Shown piece by piece: positions 1 to 6,871 of a stretch of DNA of 19,244 nucleotides (its first letter is position 1; each line of letters begins with the position of its first letter). The notes below the pieces were generated by a model. The model ran no database searches and was not told the origin of the DNA. It saw nothing but the letters and a program-made list of their open reading frames with translations. Location of the stretch: positions 1-19,244 of the forward strand of contig CAZJXN010000101.1 of NCBI GenBank assembly GCA_964549655.1. Reading direction: 5' to 3'. The translations under genes and the position numbers were made by a program. Source of the DNA: JADJNW01 sp964549655 (lineage in GTDB: Bacteria; Bacteroidota; Bacteroidia; Chitinophagales; Saprospiraceae).

Positions 1-63
1 ATTAGGGATTTGCGGAATAGGGATTTGTGATTAGGGATTTGTGATTAGGGATTTGCGGAATAG
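1..63. repeat. Heptad tandem tract, words GGGATTT and GTGATTA
   Basis: GGGATTT occurs at 5-11, 20-26, 34-40 and 48-54. The last three copies alternate with GTGATTA (27-33, 41-47), so the core 20-54 is five exactly phased 7-base units. The flanks carry GCGGAATA, an 8-base variant. The same words appear inverted at 19205-19239 and in short form at 11451-11464. No open reading frame uses it. Its function is unknown. Confidence 0.85.
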
Positions 64-77
64 AAGAAGATTGGAAT

Positions 78-101
78 GAGGTTAAGGTTGAGGTTGAGGT
101 T
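78..101. repeat. Hexamer tandem tract, word GAGGTT
   Basis: Four 6-base units lie head to tail at 78-83, 84-89, 90-95 and 96-101; the second is AAGGTT. It sits between two heptad tracts and is one of the few tracts here whose period is not seven. Confidence 0.7.
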
Positions 102-114
102 GAAGGGGGTTCAC

Positions 115-146
115 GTTCTGGTCTGGCATCTGACTATCTGGCATCT
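115..146. repeat. Heptad tract, word TCTGGCA
   Basis: Units are GTTCTGG (115-121), TCTGGCA (122-128), an 8-base variant TCTGACTA (129-136), TCTGGCA (137-143) and a partial TCT. The same arrangement, including an 8-base variant in the middle, recurs at 4038-4066 just before obg. Here it lies upstream of the L25 promoter. Confidence 0.75.
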
Positions 147-222
147 TTTTTCTCTAAAATGTTAGAATAGAAATTATCCTCCTTTTTTCAAAAAAAGATT
201 CGTTTTATACAAACCCATTACC

Positions 223-230
223 TATCTTTG
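223..230 (+). promoter_or_regulatory. Bacteroidota -7 promoter element of the L25 gene
   Basis: TATCTTTG at 223-230 matches the Bacteroidota housekeeping -7 consensus TAnnTTTG. The L25 start codon follows 34 bases later. No clean -33 TTTG is visible at the expected distance, although T-rich sequence is present near 201-207. Confidence 0.55.
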
Positions 231-264
231 CGTGCCTTTTTAAAAATAGCAAAGCAATAGAACC

Positions 265-867
265 ATGCAGGTAGTAAATATAAAAGCAGAAACGAGAACC
301 GCTCTGGGCAAAAAAGGAGCCAAAGCCACTCGCAAAGAGGGTCGTATCCCTTGTGTACTTTATGGTGGCGATGAAGTGATTCATTTTTCCACTACGCAGA
401 ATGAAGTGCGGCATCTCATCTATACCCCAGATTTTAAAATAGCGGAAGTAGAAGTAGACGGCAAGCCGTTCCGTTGCATTGTAAAAGAAAAACAGTATCA
501 TCCGGTCACAGATAGTATTCTTCACCTTGATTTTCTACGATTGGAGGATGGTCGTCCTATTAAAGTACAAGTGCCGATTCGTTTTAAAGGTACTTCTCCA
601 GGTGTAAAATCCGGTGGAAAACTCATTCAAAATGTGCGCAATGTGACCATCAAAGCCCTGCCGGAAAATATCATAGACGAAGTAACGGTAGATATTTCTA
701 AGTTGGACTTGGGTCAGTCTATTCGTATTCGCGACATCAAAGTGGGCGAAGGATTGGAGATTATCAATGCAGCCGGTATTCCGATTGCAACGATAGAAAT
801 ACCACGCGCTTTGCGGAGTGCACAACAAGCTGCTGCTGCCGCTGCTGCACCACCGAAGAAAAAGTAA
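265..867 (+). CDS. rplY: 50S ribosomal protein L25 / general stress protein Ctc
   Basis: A 200-residue protein of the long (CTC/TL5) form of L25, which binds 5S rRNA in the large ribosomal subunit. Residues about 4-93 form the L25 RNA-binding domain, which includes the typical GRIPCVLYGG stretch near residues 26-35. Residues about 100-185 form the TL5/CTC C-terminal beta domain. The tail is low-complexity Ala-rich sequence ending in three lysines, common in this family. The ATG at 265 gives the family's usual N-terminus and lies 34 bases after a TATCTTTG promoter element. A terminator follows at 950-980, so it appears monocistronic in this window. In many bacteria the gene sits between prs and pth; pth does not follow here. 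The identification is secure. The symbol rplY is used for the family; ctc is an alternative. Confidence 0.95.
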   Translation: MQVVNIKAETRTALGKKGAKATRKEGRIPCVLYGGDEVIHFSTTQNEVRHLIYTPDFKIAEVEVDGKPFRCIVKEKQYHPVTDSILHLDFLRLEDGRPIKVQVPIRFKGTSPGVKSGGKLIQNVRNVTIKALPENIIDEVTVDISKLDLGQSIRIRDIKVGEGLEIINAAGIPIATIEIPRALRSAQQAAAAAAAPPKKK

Positions 868-870
868 CGC

Positions 871-905
871 GAAGTCGGAAGTCAGAAGTGGGAGGTCGGA
901 AGCGC
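871..905. repeat. Heptad tract, words GAAGTCG and GAAGTCA
   Basis: Five consecutive 7-base units, each beginning with G, lie at 871-877, 878-884, 885-891, 892-898 and 899-905. They start three bases after the L25 stop codon, ahead of the terminator. Related words (GGAGTCA, GAAGCGA) recur in the tract at 3962-3996. Confidence 0.8.
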
Positions 906-949
906 GTAAGAATTACATTTTTGATACTAATTTTTTTGAATGATAAGAG

Positions 950-980
950 AAGAGGTGTAGAGTATATCTACGCCTCTTTT
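950..980 (+). terminator. Intrinsic terminator after the L25 gene
   Basis: Arms AAGAGGTGTAGA (950-961) and TCTACGCCTCTT (967-978) pair over 12 bases with one T-G wobble and a 5-base loop. Two more T residues follow. It lies 82 bases after the L25 stop. Confidence 0.7.
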
Positions 981-983
981 CGC

Positions 984-1034
984 GTTTAGCATTTAGCTGA
1001 AAACCTATAAGATTTTAGGAAACCTTATAGATTT
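984..1034. repeat. Short heptad pair and imperfect repeat before the omega-amidase gene
   Basis: GTTTAGC (984-990) and ATTTAGC (991-997) are two phased heptads. Next come two imperfect direct copies, AAACCTATAAGATTT (1001-1015) and AAACCTTATAGATTT (1020-1034), 12 of 15 bases identical. Within them CTATAAG (1005-1011) and CTTATAG (1024-1030) are inverted. The second copy overlaps the presumed -7 element of the next gene. Confidence 0.5.
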
Positions 1035-1035
1035 G
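1028..1035 (+). promoter_or_regulatory. -7 promoter element of the omega-amidase gene
   Basis: TAGATTTG fits TAnnTTTG and lies 21 bases before the ATG at 1057. An ATG in the same frame at 1033 overlaps this element, which argues that translation starts at 1057 instead. The -33 region is not clear. Confidence 0.45.
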
Positions 1036-1056
1036 TGCCATCTAATTTATGCTTTC

Positions 1057-1830
1057 ATGGAAAACTTACGCGTCACATCGGTTCAAACCTTATTACATTG
1101 GGAAGATAAAACTGCCAATTTAAAACAATTAGAAGAAAAACTCTCGCCACTCACCGGGCATACTGACCTGATTATTCTACCCGAAATGTTTACGACTGGT
1201 TTTAGTATGCGCCCGGCACAGTTGGCAGAGAGCATGAACGACGCGACGATGCAATGGCTCACGCATCAAGCAAATGAACTCAATGCAGTCGTGACCGGCA
1301 GCTTCATCGCAACAGAAAATGGCAATTATTACAATCGCCTCGTGTGGATGCGCCCTGACGGCTCGTACGAAACGTATGACAAGCGCCACCTTTTTACGTA
1401 TGCCGAGGAGCATTTGCATTATACAGCCGGTACAGCGCGGCTGGTGGTGGAATTAAAAGGTTGGAAAATCCTGCCGCTGATTTGTTATGACTTGCGTTTT
1501 CCGGTTTGGAGCAGGAATGTAGAAAAGTATGATTTGCTATTTTATGTCGCTAATTTCCCGGAGCGGCGCAATCATGCTTGGAAATCGCTGCTAGTGGCTC
1601 GTGCCATTGAAAACCAAGTTTATACCATCGGTGTGAATCGCGTGGGCAACGATGGGCACGATATTTATCACGCTGGCGATTCGTGTTTGATTGATTATAC
1701 CGGTGAAGTCGTGCATCAGGTCAGTCATCTCGAAAATATTTTTACCACATCTCTCTCTTATTCGGCGCTCGTAGACTATCGAAATCGGTTTGCTTTTTTA
1801 CAAGATCAAGATTCATTTTACATCGTTTAA
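1057..1830 (+). CDS. Carbon-nitrogen hydrolase, omega-amidase (YafV/Nit2 type)
   Basis: A 257-residue cytoplasmic enzyme of the nitrilase superfamily. The catalytic triad is visible: Glu43 in LPEMFTTGFS, Lys109 in YDKRHLF and Cys143 in CYDLRFPVWSRN. That last motif, with the MF-TTGFSM context, is typical of the YafV branch. These enzymes hydrolyse omega-amides such as 2-oxoglutaramate and 2-oxosuccinamate to the keto acid plus ammonia, which closes glutamine transaminase cycles and repairs metabolites. Length is normal for the family. The reading frame is open from an ATG at 1033, but alignment to the family and the promoter at 1028-1035 favour 1057. The gene stands alone: the L25 terminator is upstream and a 441-base gap follows. 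The family is certain; the substrate is inferred from it. Confidence 0.9.
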   Translation: MENLRVTSVQTLLHWEDKTANLKQLEEKLSPLTGHTDLIILPEMFTTGFSMRPAQLAESMNDATMQWLTHQANELNAVVTGSFIATENGNYYNRLVWMRPDGSYETYDKRHLFTYAEEHLHYTAGTARLVVELKGWKILPLICYDLRFPVWSRNVEKYDLLFYVANFPERRNHAWKSLLVARAIENQVYTIGVNRVGNDGHDIYHAGDSCLIDYTGEVVHQVSHLENIFTTSLSYSALVDYRNRFAFLQDQDSFYIV

Positions 1831-2271
1831 TATTCGGTTATATTTTTATATCAATTTAGCGCATTTTGATGTCAAAATCAGCCTCCTTTTTTAATAGTTT
1901 GATAGCCTGATTTTTCTGCCAGACATACCTTAAAAGCATAAAAAGTTCAGTTTTTAAAAATTTATTTTCGATTTTTTTCTTCTTACAAATGACTGTATTT
2001 CAATATCTTACAAACAAGCAGTGAAATTATTTTTCTGTAAGGGGATGAATTTTTGCACACTTTATCTATCTTGCGGTCGCTAGCTTCCCAATCGAACATA
2101 TCCTAAAAGCTTCAAATCGTACCGTAATTGAAGAAAAGAGACGGTTTATTGTAAAGATTTGTTTCTAATATTTTACAGTTTTTGTAATAATTGCGTCGTC
2201 TCAATTACATTTTTGTACAAGCTTACCCCTAAACGCTAAATGAGCGGATTCCTTTAACAAACCTAACGTTT
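1831..2271. other. 441-base non-coding gap, AT-rich
   Basis: No plausible gene on either strand. The stretch is AT-rich with several T-runs. TATCTTGC at 2067-2074 is a near-match to the -7 consensus but has no partner at the right distance. The best promoter-like pair is at 2181-2215. No strong hairpin, tandem heptad tract or RNA gene was recognised. Confidence 0.5.
2181..2215 (+). promoter_or_regulatory. Possible promoter of the NlpC/P60 gene
   Basis: TTTG at 2181-2184 and TACATTTTTG at 2206-2215 are 21 bases apart. The second is an imperfect TAnnTTTG match with two extra T residues. The start codon is 56 bases downstream. This is a tentative call. Confidence 0.3.
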
Positions 2272-2949
2272 ATGCCAACAGACAGTTACTCTTGTAAAAG
2301 CCTATGGGCTTGTGTAAAATTCGTAAGTTTATTGTTATGTTTTACGCATAACTTATTAGCAACCAATCCTTATCAAAATCTCCCTGCCGATTCTACGATT
2401 ACTAATGGCAATGCCGACAGCACTTCTACGAACTTGACGGAATTATTAAAGCCTAATCTACGCCTTGATATGGTAGATTACGCCAAACGATTTCTCGGTT
2501 CCAGATACCGTTATGCGGGCAGAAGTGCCAGTGGCTTCGATTGTTCCGGCTTCACACACTACATCAACCGCAATTTCAACATTCAACTTTCTACCTGCTC
2601 AAGGTCGCAAGGCGTACAGGGCGTGAAAGTGCTGTTGAAAGACACCAAATCGGGTGACCTCGTTTTTTTCCGGCGCAGCAAGCGTAGCAGCATTTCGCAC
2701 GTAGCGATGGTGGTCTCCAATGACGAGCGCGGTCTTTTCATCATTCACAGCACTTATCGGGGTGTAGTGGTTGACAATTTGATGGAGTCATCGTATTGGC
2801 GTCCAAAGATTTATATGGCGCGGGACGTTGCCAATCCATTTGCAGAAAAGTATGCAGCAGAGCGGGCGCAGCAGGTACTGGCACAACAAGCAAAGTTGAA
2901 AAGTCTACACGTAGATTTGGAGCGGCTGGCAAAAGGGCTTAGTATTTAA
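2272..2949 (+). CDS. Secreted NlpC/P60 cell-wall peptidase
   Basis: A 225-residue exported protein. Residues about 12-30 form a hydrophobic signal sequence, followed by a Ser/Thr/Asn-rich linker to about residue 60. Residues about 65-186 are an NlpC/P60 domain: nucleophile Cys91 in FDCSGF, His143 in SISHVAMV, and the third polar residue probably His159 in FIIHS. Enzymes of this type cut D-gamma-glutamyl-meso-diaminopimelate or related peptide bonds in peptidoglycan. The last 35 residues are predicted helical and rich in Ala, Gln and Lys, with no recognised domain. Size matches single-domain NlpC/P60 proteins of Bacteroidota. It is flanked by a non-coding stretch upstream and a terminator at 2996-3025, so it is likely transcribed alone. 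The cleavage specificity cannot be read from the sequence. Confidence 0.9.
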   Translation: MPTDSYSCKSLWACVKFVSLLLCFTHNLLATNPYQNLPADSTITNGNADSTSTNLTELLKPNLRLDMVDYAKRFLGSRYRYAGRSASGFDCSGFTHYINRNFNIQLSTCSRSQGVQGVKVLLKDTKSGDLVFFRRSKRSSISHVAMVVSNDERGLFIIHSTYRGVVVDNLMESSYWRPKIYMARDVANPFAEKYAAERAQQVLAQQAKLKSLHVDLERLAKGLSI

Positions 2950-3299
2950 AACCGCCTCAAGCAAGTAAGTACATTGTTTAAAAAATAAATAAGCGCGCCT
3001 CGTATGTTTTATGGACTGCGAGGCGTATCTTTATACACATATTTTTTCTTTACCTTGATTTAAAACTGGATGCTATGTAATTGGAAGATTACACAGCAAC
3101 CTATTACACTTCTATTTTTCTTTCCTATCTTGCTTGGAAGAATCGCATTTCTTCTGCTTCGTGTTTTTTTTACACGAATAGTTGTATATTCGCTATGACG
3201 TAGCCTATTAACCCAATGATATTTTCTATATAAATGATTGACAATCAAATGGTACAGCTAAAAACTGCCGATATTAAGCACCCTAAACCTTTGATAGGA
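2950..3299. other. 350-base intergenic region with several small hairpins, before adk
   Basis: After the terminator at 2996-3025 there are three further dyads. GCTATGTAAT (3072-3081) and ATTACACAGC (3088-3097) pair over ten bases with one mismatch. TTCGTGT (3158-3164) and ACACGAA (3172-3178) pair perfectly around a run of seven T. CGAATA (3175-3180) and TATTCG (3186-3191) also pair, and overlap the previous dyad. The last two are mutually exclusive and could form alternative structures. No gene was seen. Confidence 0.45.
2996..3025 (+). terminator. Weak intrinsic terminator after the NlpC/P60 gene
   Basis: CGCCTCG (2996-3002) and CGAGGCG (3019-3025) are perfect inverted 7-base arms with a 16-base loop, followed by TATCTTTATA rather than a clean T-tract. 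The position 47 bases after the stop fits a terminator. Confidence 0.5.
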
Positions 3300-3872
3300 A
3301 TGATTAATCTGATTCTATTTGGACCGCCCGGCTCTGGTAAAGGCACGCAGGCGGCAAAGCTGGTAGAGACCTATTCGTTGTTACACATTTCTACTGGCGA
3401 TTTATTTCGCTATGAAATGGGCAACAATACGCCACTTGGGCAGGAAGCAAAAAGTTATATCAATAAAGGGGAATTAGTGCCGGACTCAGTCACGATCGGG
3501 ATGCTCCGCAATAAAGTAGAAGCTAATCCTGATGTAAAAGGATATATTTTTGATGGTTTTCCGCGCAATATCGTGCAGTCGCAGGCACTGGATGAACTCT
3601 TGCAGGAAAGCGCAGGCGAAGTATCACAACTCATCATGCTGGAAGTGTCGGATGACGAAATTGTGGAACGCTTGCTCAATCGCGGTAAAACTTCTGGCAG
3701 AGCTGACGATACCAATGAAGCGATTATTCGCAACCGCTTGGATATTTATAAAAGCGAAACCTCGCCCGTGTTTGATTATTATTCGACAATGAATAAATCT
3801 ATCAAGGTGAATGGCGTGGGGACTGTGGAAGAGATTTTTGAGCGGCTGTGTAAAGAGATAAATAATTTGTAA
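3300..3872 (+). CDS. adk: Adenylate kinase
   Basis: A 190-residue cytoplasmic kinase that interconverts ATP plus AMP with two ADP. The P-loop GPPGSGKGT spans residues 8-16. The AMP-binding part contains STGDLFR near residues 32-38, and FDGFPRN is present near residue 84. The LID is the short form (RGKTSGRADD), usual for Bacteroidota and about 190-residue enzymes. The frame is open further upstream, with ATGs at 3234 and 3249. The start at 3300 is chosen because MINLILFGPPG matches the family N-terminus and gives the usual length; a longer protein from 3234 (212 residues) cannot be excluded. A strong terminator follows at 3908-3948, before obg. Identification is secure; the start is somewhat uncertain. 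Confidence 0.93.
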   Translation: MINLILFGPPGSGKGTQAAKLVETYSLLHISTGDLFRYEMGNNTPLGQEAKSYINKGELVPDSVTIGMLRNKVEANPDVKGYIFDGFPRNIVQSQALDELLQESAGEVSQLIMLEVSDDEIVERLLNRGKTSGRADDTNEAIIRNRLDIYKSETSPVFDYYSTMNKSIKVNGVGTVEEIFERLCKEINNL

Positions 3873-3907
3873 TTATAGCCCTATATACTACTATAAGAAC
3901 TAATTGG

Positions 3908-3948
3908 ATTGTCATTGCGTTCACAGAAATGCAATGACAATTTTTTTT
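3908..3948 (+). terminator. Intrinsic terminator between adk and obg
   Basis: ATTGTCATTGC (3908-3918) and GCAATGACAAT (3931-3941) are perfect 11-base inverted arms with a 12-base loop. They run directly into eight T residues (3941-3948). This is the strongest single-direction terminator in the window. It implies that obg has its own promoter. Confidence 0.85.
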
Positions 3949-3961
3949 ATTTAAACTATTA

Positions 3962-3996
3962 GAACAGAGATCAGAGGAGTCAGAAGCGAGCAGCCA
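3962..3996. repeat. Degenerate heptad tract, words GATCAGA, GGAGTCA and GAAGCGA
   Basis: Five 7-base units, each starting with G, are in register at 3962-3968, 3969-3975, 3976-3982, 3983-3989 and 3990-3996. The words resemble those of the tract at 871-905 (GAAGTCA, GAAGCGC). It lies between the adk terminator and obg. Confidence 0.55.
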
Positions 3997-4037
3997 AATT
4001 TTTTGAAATCGAATATTCATTTTAAAGTACAAATCTG

Positions 4038-4066
4038 TCTGGCATCTGGCATCTAAATATCTGGCA
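4038..4066. repeat. Heptad tract, word TCTGGCA, in the obg leader
   Basis: TCTGGCA stands at 4038-4044, 4045-4051 and 4060-4066, with an 8-base variant TCTAAATA at 4052-4059 in between. It ends ten bases before the obg start codon, so it is probably transcribed in the obg 5' leader. The same word and layout occur at 115-146. Confidence 0.8.
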
Positions 4067-4076
4067 TCTATAAAAT

Positions 4077-5087
4077 ATGGCAGAACAAAACTTTGTGGAC
4101 TACGTCAAAATCTGTTGTCGCTCAGGCGCAGGTGGCGCGGGTTCCATGCACTTTCACAGAGATAAGACGACCGCAATGGGCGGACCCGACGGCGGCAACG
4201 GCGGGCGAGGTGGCAACATTATTCTAAAAGGCAATCGCAATTTGTGGACGCTGCTGTCGCTCAAATATCGCAAACACGTACTGGGCAGTCATGGTGTAAA
4301 TGGAAGTGGTGGCAATAAATCGGGCTTGGATGGAGAAGATGTGATTTTGGAAGTCCCGCTCGGTACAGTCGCCAAGGACGCAGAAACCGGTGAATTTTTA
4401 TTTGAAATAACGCAGGACGACGAGGAGCGCATTATACTCGACGGTGGACGCGGCGGCTTAGGCAATGCCAATTTTAAATCTGCTACCAATCAAACCCCTC
4501 TTTACGCACAGCCTGGCGAGCCCGGTAAAGAAGAATGGAAGATTTTAGAACTCAAGGTCTTGGCAGATGTCGGCTTGGTTGGTTTCCCTAATGCGGGTAA
4601 ATCCACGCTCCTTTCTGTACTCACGGCTGCGAAACCAGAGATAGCTCCCTACCCTTTCACCACGATTGTTCCGAACTTGGGTATTGTGCAATACCGCGAC
4701 GGTAGGTCTTTTATGATAGCCGATATTCCCGGTATTATCGAAAATGCACATTTAGGGAAAGGTTTAGGACATCGCTTTTTGCGACATATTGAACGTAATT
4801 CGACCTTACTTTTTATGATTCCGGCGGATACTGAGCATATTAATAAGGAGTATCAAATTTTGTTGAATGAGTTGGAAATGTATAATCCAGAATTGCTGGA
4901 CAAGCCGCGCGTGTTGGCGATTACTAAAAGTGATTTGATTGATAAAGAGTTGCAAGAATTATTAACACCGGAATTACCAGAAGGGATTCCGTATATTTTT
5001 ATTTCAGCGGTGGCGCAGCAGGGCTTGACGGAACTGCGCGATTTATTGTGGAAAACCATTAATGAAGCTTCAGTCCCTGCTGAATGA
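4077..5087 (+). CDS. obg: GTPase Obg/CgtA, ribosome assembly
   Basis: A 336-residue GTPase that works in late 50S assembly and stringent control. Residues 1 to about 160 form the glycine-rich Obg fold, with runs such as GGPDGGNGGRGG near residues 35-46. The G domain follows: G1 GFPNAGKS (169-176), switch I with FTT at 194-196, G3 DIPG (216-219), and a G4 position TKSD (283-286) in place of NKxD, as is usual in Obg of this phylum. The G5 region is FISAVA near residues 308-313. The protein ends just after the G domain and lacks the OCT domain of some Firmicutes and Actinobacteria. The ATG at 4077 gives the standard N-terminus. A terminator separates it from adk, and a long inverted repeat begins at its stop codon. 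Confidence 0.95.
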   Translation: MAEQNFVDYVKICCRSGAGGAGSMHFHRDKTTAMGGPDGGNGGRGGNIILKGNRNLWTLLSLKYRKHVLGSHGVNGSGGNKSGLDGEDVILEVPLGTVAKDAETGEFLFEITQDDEERIILDGGRGGLGNANFKSATNQTPLYAQPGEPGKEEWKILELKVLADVGLVGFPNAGKSTLLSVLTAAKPEIAPYPFTTIVPNLGIVQYRDGRSFMIADIPGIIENAHLGKGLGHRFLRHIERNSTLLFMIPADTEHINKEYQILLNELEMYNPELLDKPRVLAITKSDLIDKELQELLTPELPEGIPYIFISAVAQQGLTELRDLLWKTINEASVPAE

Positions 5088-5191
5088 TAGGACGCTGATT
5101 TTTTAAGATGGTTAAGATAATTTATGATTGATTTAGAGCAATATTAAAATCATAAAAAAACCATAATTATCCTAAAAAATCAGTGTCCTAT
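5087..5191. repeat. Long imperfect inverted repeat directly after obg
   Basis: The arm 5087-5129 and the arm 5148-5191 are imperfect reverse complements around an 18-base centre. The outer part is nearly perfect: ATAGGACGCTGATTTTTTA at 5087-5105 pairs with TAAAAAATCAGTGTCCTAT at 5173-5191 with one mismatch. The inner part is AT-rich with small indels. It starts on the last base of the obg stop codon. It could act as a transcript end for obg. The stem lacks a typical GC core and T-tract, so a dispersed palindromic repeat is equally likely. Confidence 0.6.
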
Positions 5192-5244
5192 TCTCCCCCA
5201 ATTATAATTTCCCCTGCTTCCTTTTCCATTCCACATTTTTCTTC

Positions 5245-5252
5245 TACTTTTG
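5245..5252 (+). promoter_or_regulatory. -7 promoter element of the Gfo/Idh gene
   Basis: TACTTTTG matches TAnnTTTG and lies 27 bases before the ATG at 5280. The region about 20 bases upstream is T-rich but contains no exact TTTG. Confidence 0.5.
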
Positions 5253-5279
5253 GATTCCAACGTACAATCCTTATAAAGT

Positions 5280-6740
5280 ATGCAACACAAAATAACGACA
5301 ACCAGAAGACGGTTTCTCCAAACCGGCGCTTTAGCCGCAGGTAGCTTTTTCATCGTGCCGCGACACGTACTGGGCAGAGGCTTCCTCGCTCCAAGTGACA
5401 AACTCAATATCGCCGCCATCGGTGCAGGTGGAAAAGGACAAAGCGACATCGCAAACGCATGGAATAATGGTGGCAACAATGTAGTAGCCCTCTGCGACGT
5501 GGACAAAGCGCGCGCCAAAGCCAGCATCGAAAAGTTCCCGGATGCGAAGTTCTACAATGATTTTCGGGTCATGTTTGAACAGATGAAGGATACGATAGAT
5601 GCCGTCACCATCTCCACGCCCGACCATCAACACGCCGTAGCCGCGATGCTGGCAATGCAAATGGGCAAACACGTGTACGTACAAAAGCCACTCACACACG
5701 ACATTGCAGAGGCGCGAATGCTGACGGAAGGTGCTAGGAAATACAAAATCGTGAGTCAGATGGGCAATCAGGGCGCATCCAACCCAACGCAAAAAGTGAT
5801 GATGGATTGGCTCGACAAAGGTTTGATTGGCAAAGTAAGTGAAGTACACATTTGGACGAATCGCCCGGTGTGGCCTCAAGGCAATCCATTTCCAACGGAT
5901 AAGCCGCCGCTGATTGAATCTATGGATAAAAAAGATTGGGATTTGTGGGTCGGTACGGCACCTTGGGTAGAATATCATCCACTTTTTCATCCGTTTAAAT
6001 GGCGGGGCTGGTGGAATTTTGGTACTGGCGCGTTGGGCGATATGGGTTGTCATTTGATTGACCCGGCGTTTCGTGTGTTGGGTTTGGGATATCCAACGGA
6101 AGTAGAATGTAGTGTAGGTCAAGTGTTTATGAAAGATTGGACACCAGAATATAATCCCGAAGGTTGTCCGCCTTCGTCGAATGTGCAATTGAAATTTCCA
6201 GCAACGGCGCGTAATAAATCTGAAGTAACAATGTTTTGGACGGATGGCGGAATTCGCCCATTTCACCCAGAATGGATTCCTGCGAATGAGCCACTTGCCG
6301 AAGCCGACAGCAGCAATGGCGTGATTATGATTGGCAAAAAAGGTATTATGACTTGCGGCACCTATGGCAACAATCCGAAAATCTACCTGAAAAATGGCGA
6401 TAAAATGGAAATGCCTGCTGCTACGCCAAATCCAAATGCATTGCCGGAACACGGACACCAAGTCGCTTGGGCGCAAGCGTGCAAGGCAGGTTTTGATAGC
6501 AAAGAGCACAAAGCGTTGAGTTCCTCGTTCGATTATTCAGGACCGTTGACCGAGACTGTTTTAATGGGTAATTTGGCGATCCGAAGCTACAATTTGCGCA
6601 AGTCCGACGGTAAAAATGGCTTTGATTATTACGGACGGAAGAAATTGATTTGGGATGGTCCGAGCATGAAAATTACCAATTTTGAAGATGCGAATCAGTT
6701 TGTGTCTCGCCCGTATCGGGAAGGTTGGAAGTTGGCGTAA
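5280..6740 (+). CDS. Tat-exported Gfo/Idh/MocA-family oxidoreductase
   Basis: A 486-residue NAD(P)-dependent oxidoreductase. The N-terminus carries a twin-arginine signal, TTRRRFLQTGALAAG (residues 7-21), so the folded protein is likely exported with its cofactor bound. A Rossmann fold follows, with IAAIGAGGKG at 44-53. Lys136 in VQKPLTHD corresponds to the conserved EKP lysine of the family; Gln in place of Glu is common in the Tat-exported branch. His258 in GDMGCHLID lies at the usual catalytic position. Members act on sugars, inositols or glycosidic substrates, but the substrate here cannot be read from the sequence. Start and length (about 440-490) fit the exported group. No sugar-catabolic neighbours are present, so it stands alone, with its own promoter at 5245 and terminator at 6819. 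Confidence 0.9.
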   Translation: MQHKITTTRRRFLQTGALAAGSFFIVPRHVLGRGFLAPSDKLNIAAIGAGGKGQSDIANAWNNGGNNVVALCDVDKARAKASIEKFPDAKFYNDFRVMFEQMKDTIDAVTISTPDHQHAVAAMLAMQMGKHVYVQKPLTHDIAEARMLTEGARKYKIVSQMGNQGASNPTQKVMMDWLDKGLIGKVSEVHIWTNRPVWPQGNPFPTDKPPLIESMDKKDWDLWVGTAPWVEYHPLFHPFKWRGWWNFGTGALGDMGCHLIDPAFRVLGLGYPTEVECSVGQVFMKDWTPEYNPEGCPPSSNVQLKFPATARNKSEVTMFWTDGGIRPFHPEWIPANEPLAEADSSNGVIMIGKKGIMTCGTYGNNPKIYLKNGDKMEMPAATPNPNALPEHGHQVAWAQACKAGFDSKEHKALSSSFDYSGPLTETVLMGNLAIRSYNLRKSDGKNGFDYYGRKKLIWDGPSMKITNFEDANQFVSRPYREGWKLA

Positions 6741-6743
6741 ATT

Positions 6744-6771
6744 AGTAGGCAGCTGGCTGTAAGCAGTAGGC
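6744..6771. repeat. Heptad tract, word AGTAGGC
   Basis: Four exactly phased 7-base units lie at 6744-6750 (AGTAGGC), 6751-6757 (AGCTGGC), 6758-6764 (TGTAAGC) and 6765-6771 (AGTAGGC). All end in GC. The tract begins three bases after the stop codon of the Gfo/Idh gene. Confidence 0.75.
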
Positions 6772-6818
6772 AGACACTAATTGCTTGATAGACAATTTTT
6801 TAGAATACTCGTACTAAG

Positions 6819-6857
6819 CCTCATCCGTTTTTTGAAAACGGATGAGGTTTTGTTTTT
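6819..6857 (+). terminator. Intrinsic terminator after the Gfo/Idh gene
   Basis: CCTCATCCGTTTT (6819-6831) and AAAACGGATGAGG (6835-6847) are perfect 13-base arms with a 3-base loop, followed by TTTTGTTTTTT (6848-6858). An ATG at 6842, in frame with the next gene, lies inside the right arm and so is unlikely to be used. Confidence 0.88.
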
Positions 6858-6865
6858 TATCTTTG
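6858..6865 (+). promoter_or_regulatory. -7 promoter element abutting the LOG gene
   Basis: TATCTTTG is an exact TAnnTTTG match. It begins in the terminator's T-tract and ends only six bases before the ATG at 6872. Transcription would start at or within a base or two of the start codon, giving a nearly leaderless message. Confidence 0.6.
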
Positions 6866-6871
6866 CAAATA

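Noticed and set aside
1..63. A CRISPR array or telomere-like repeat.
   Set aside because: Units are 7 bases with no spacers, no cas genes are present, and the tract is only about 60 bases long.
1831..2271. An RNA gene or small peptide gene in the gap after the omega-amidase gene.
   Set aside because: No stable structure, conserved RNA motif or open frame with a credible start could be identified by eye.
4281..4290. The TKSD sequence of Obg as a damaged G4 motif.
   Set aside because: Thr in place of Asn in the G4 motif is common in Obg proteins of this phylum, and all other G motifs are intact, so it is not a defect.
5331..6509. A long open frame (392 codons) on the minus strand opposite the Gfo/Idh gene.
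   Set aside because: The composition is unnatural (rich in His, Arg, Cys and Phe), there is no recognisable family, and the plus-strand gene has full family motifs. It is a shadow of that gene's codon use.
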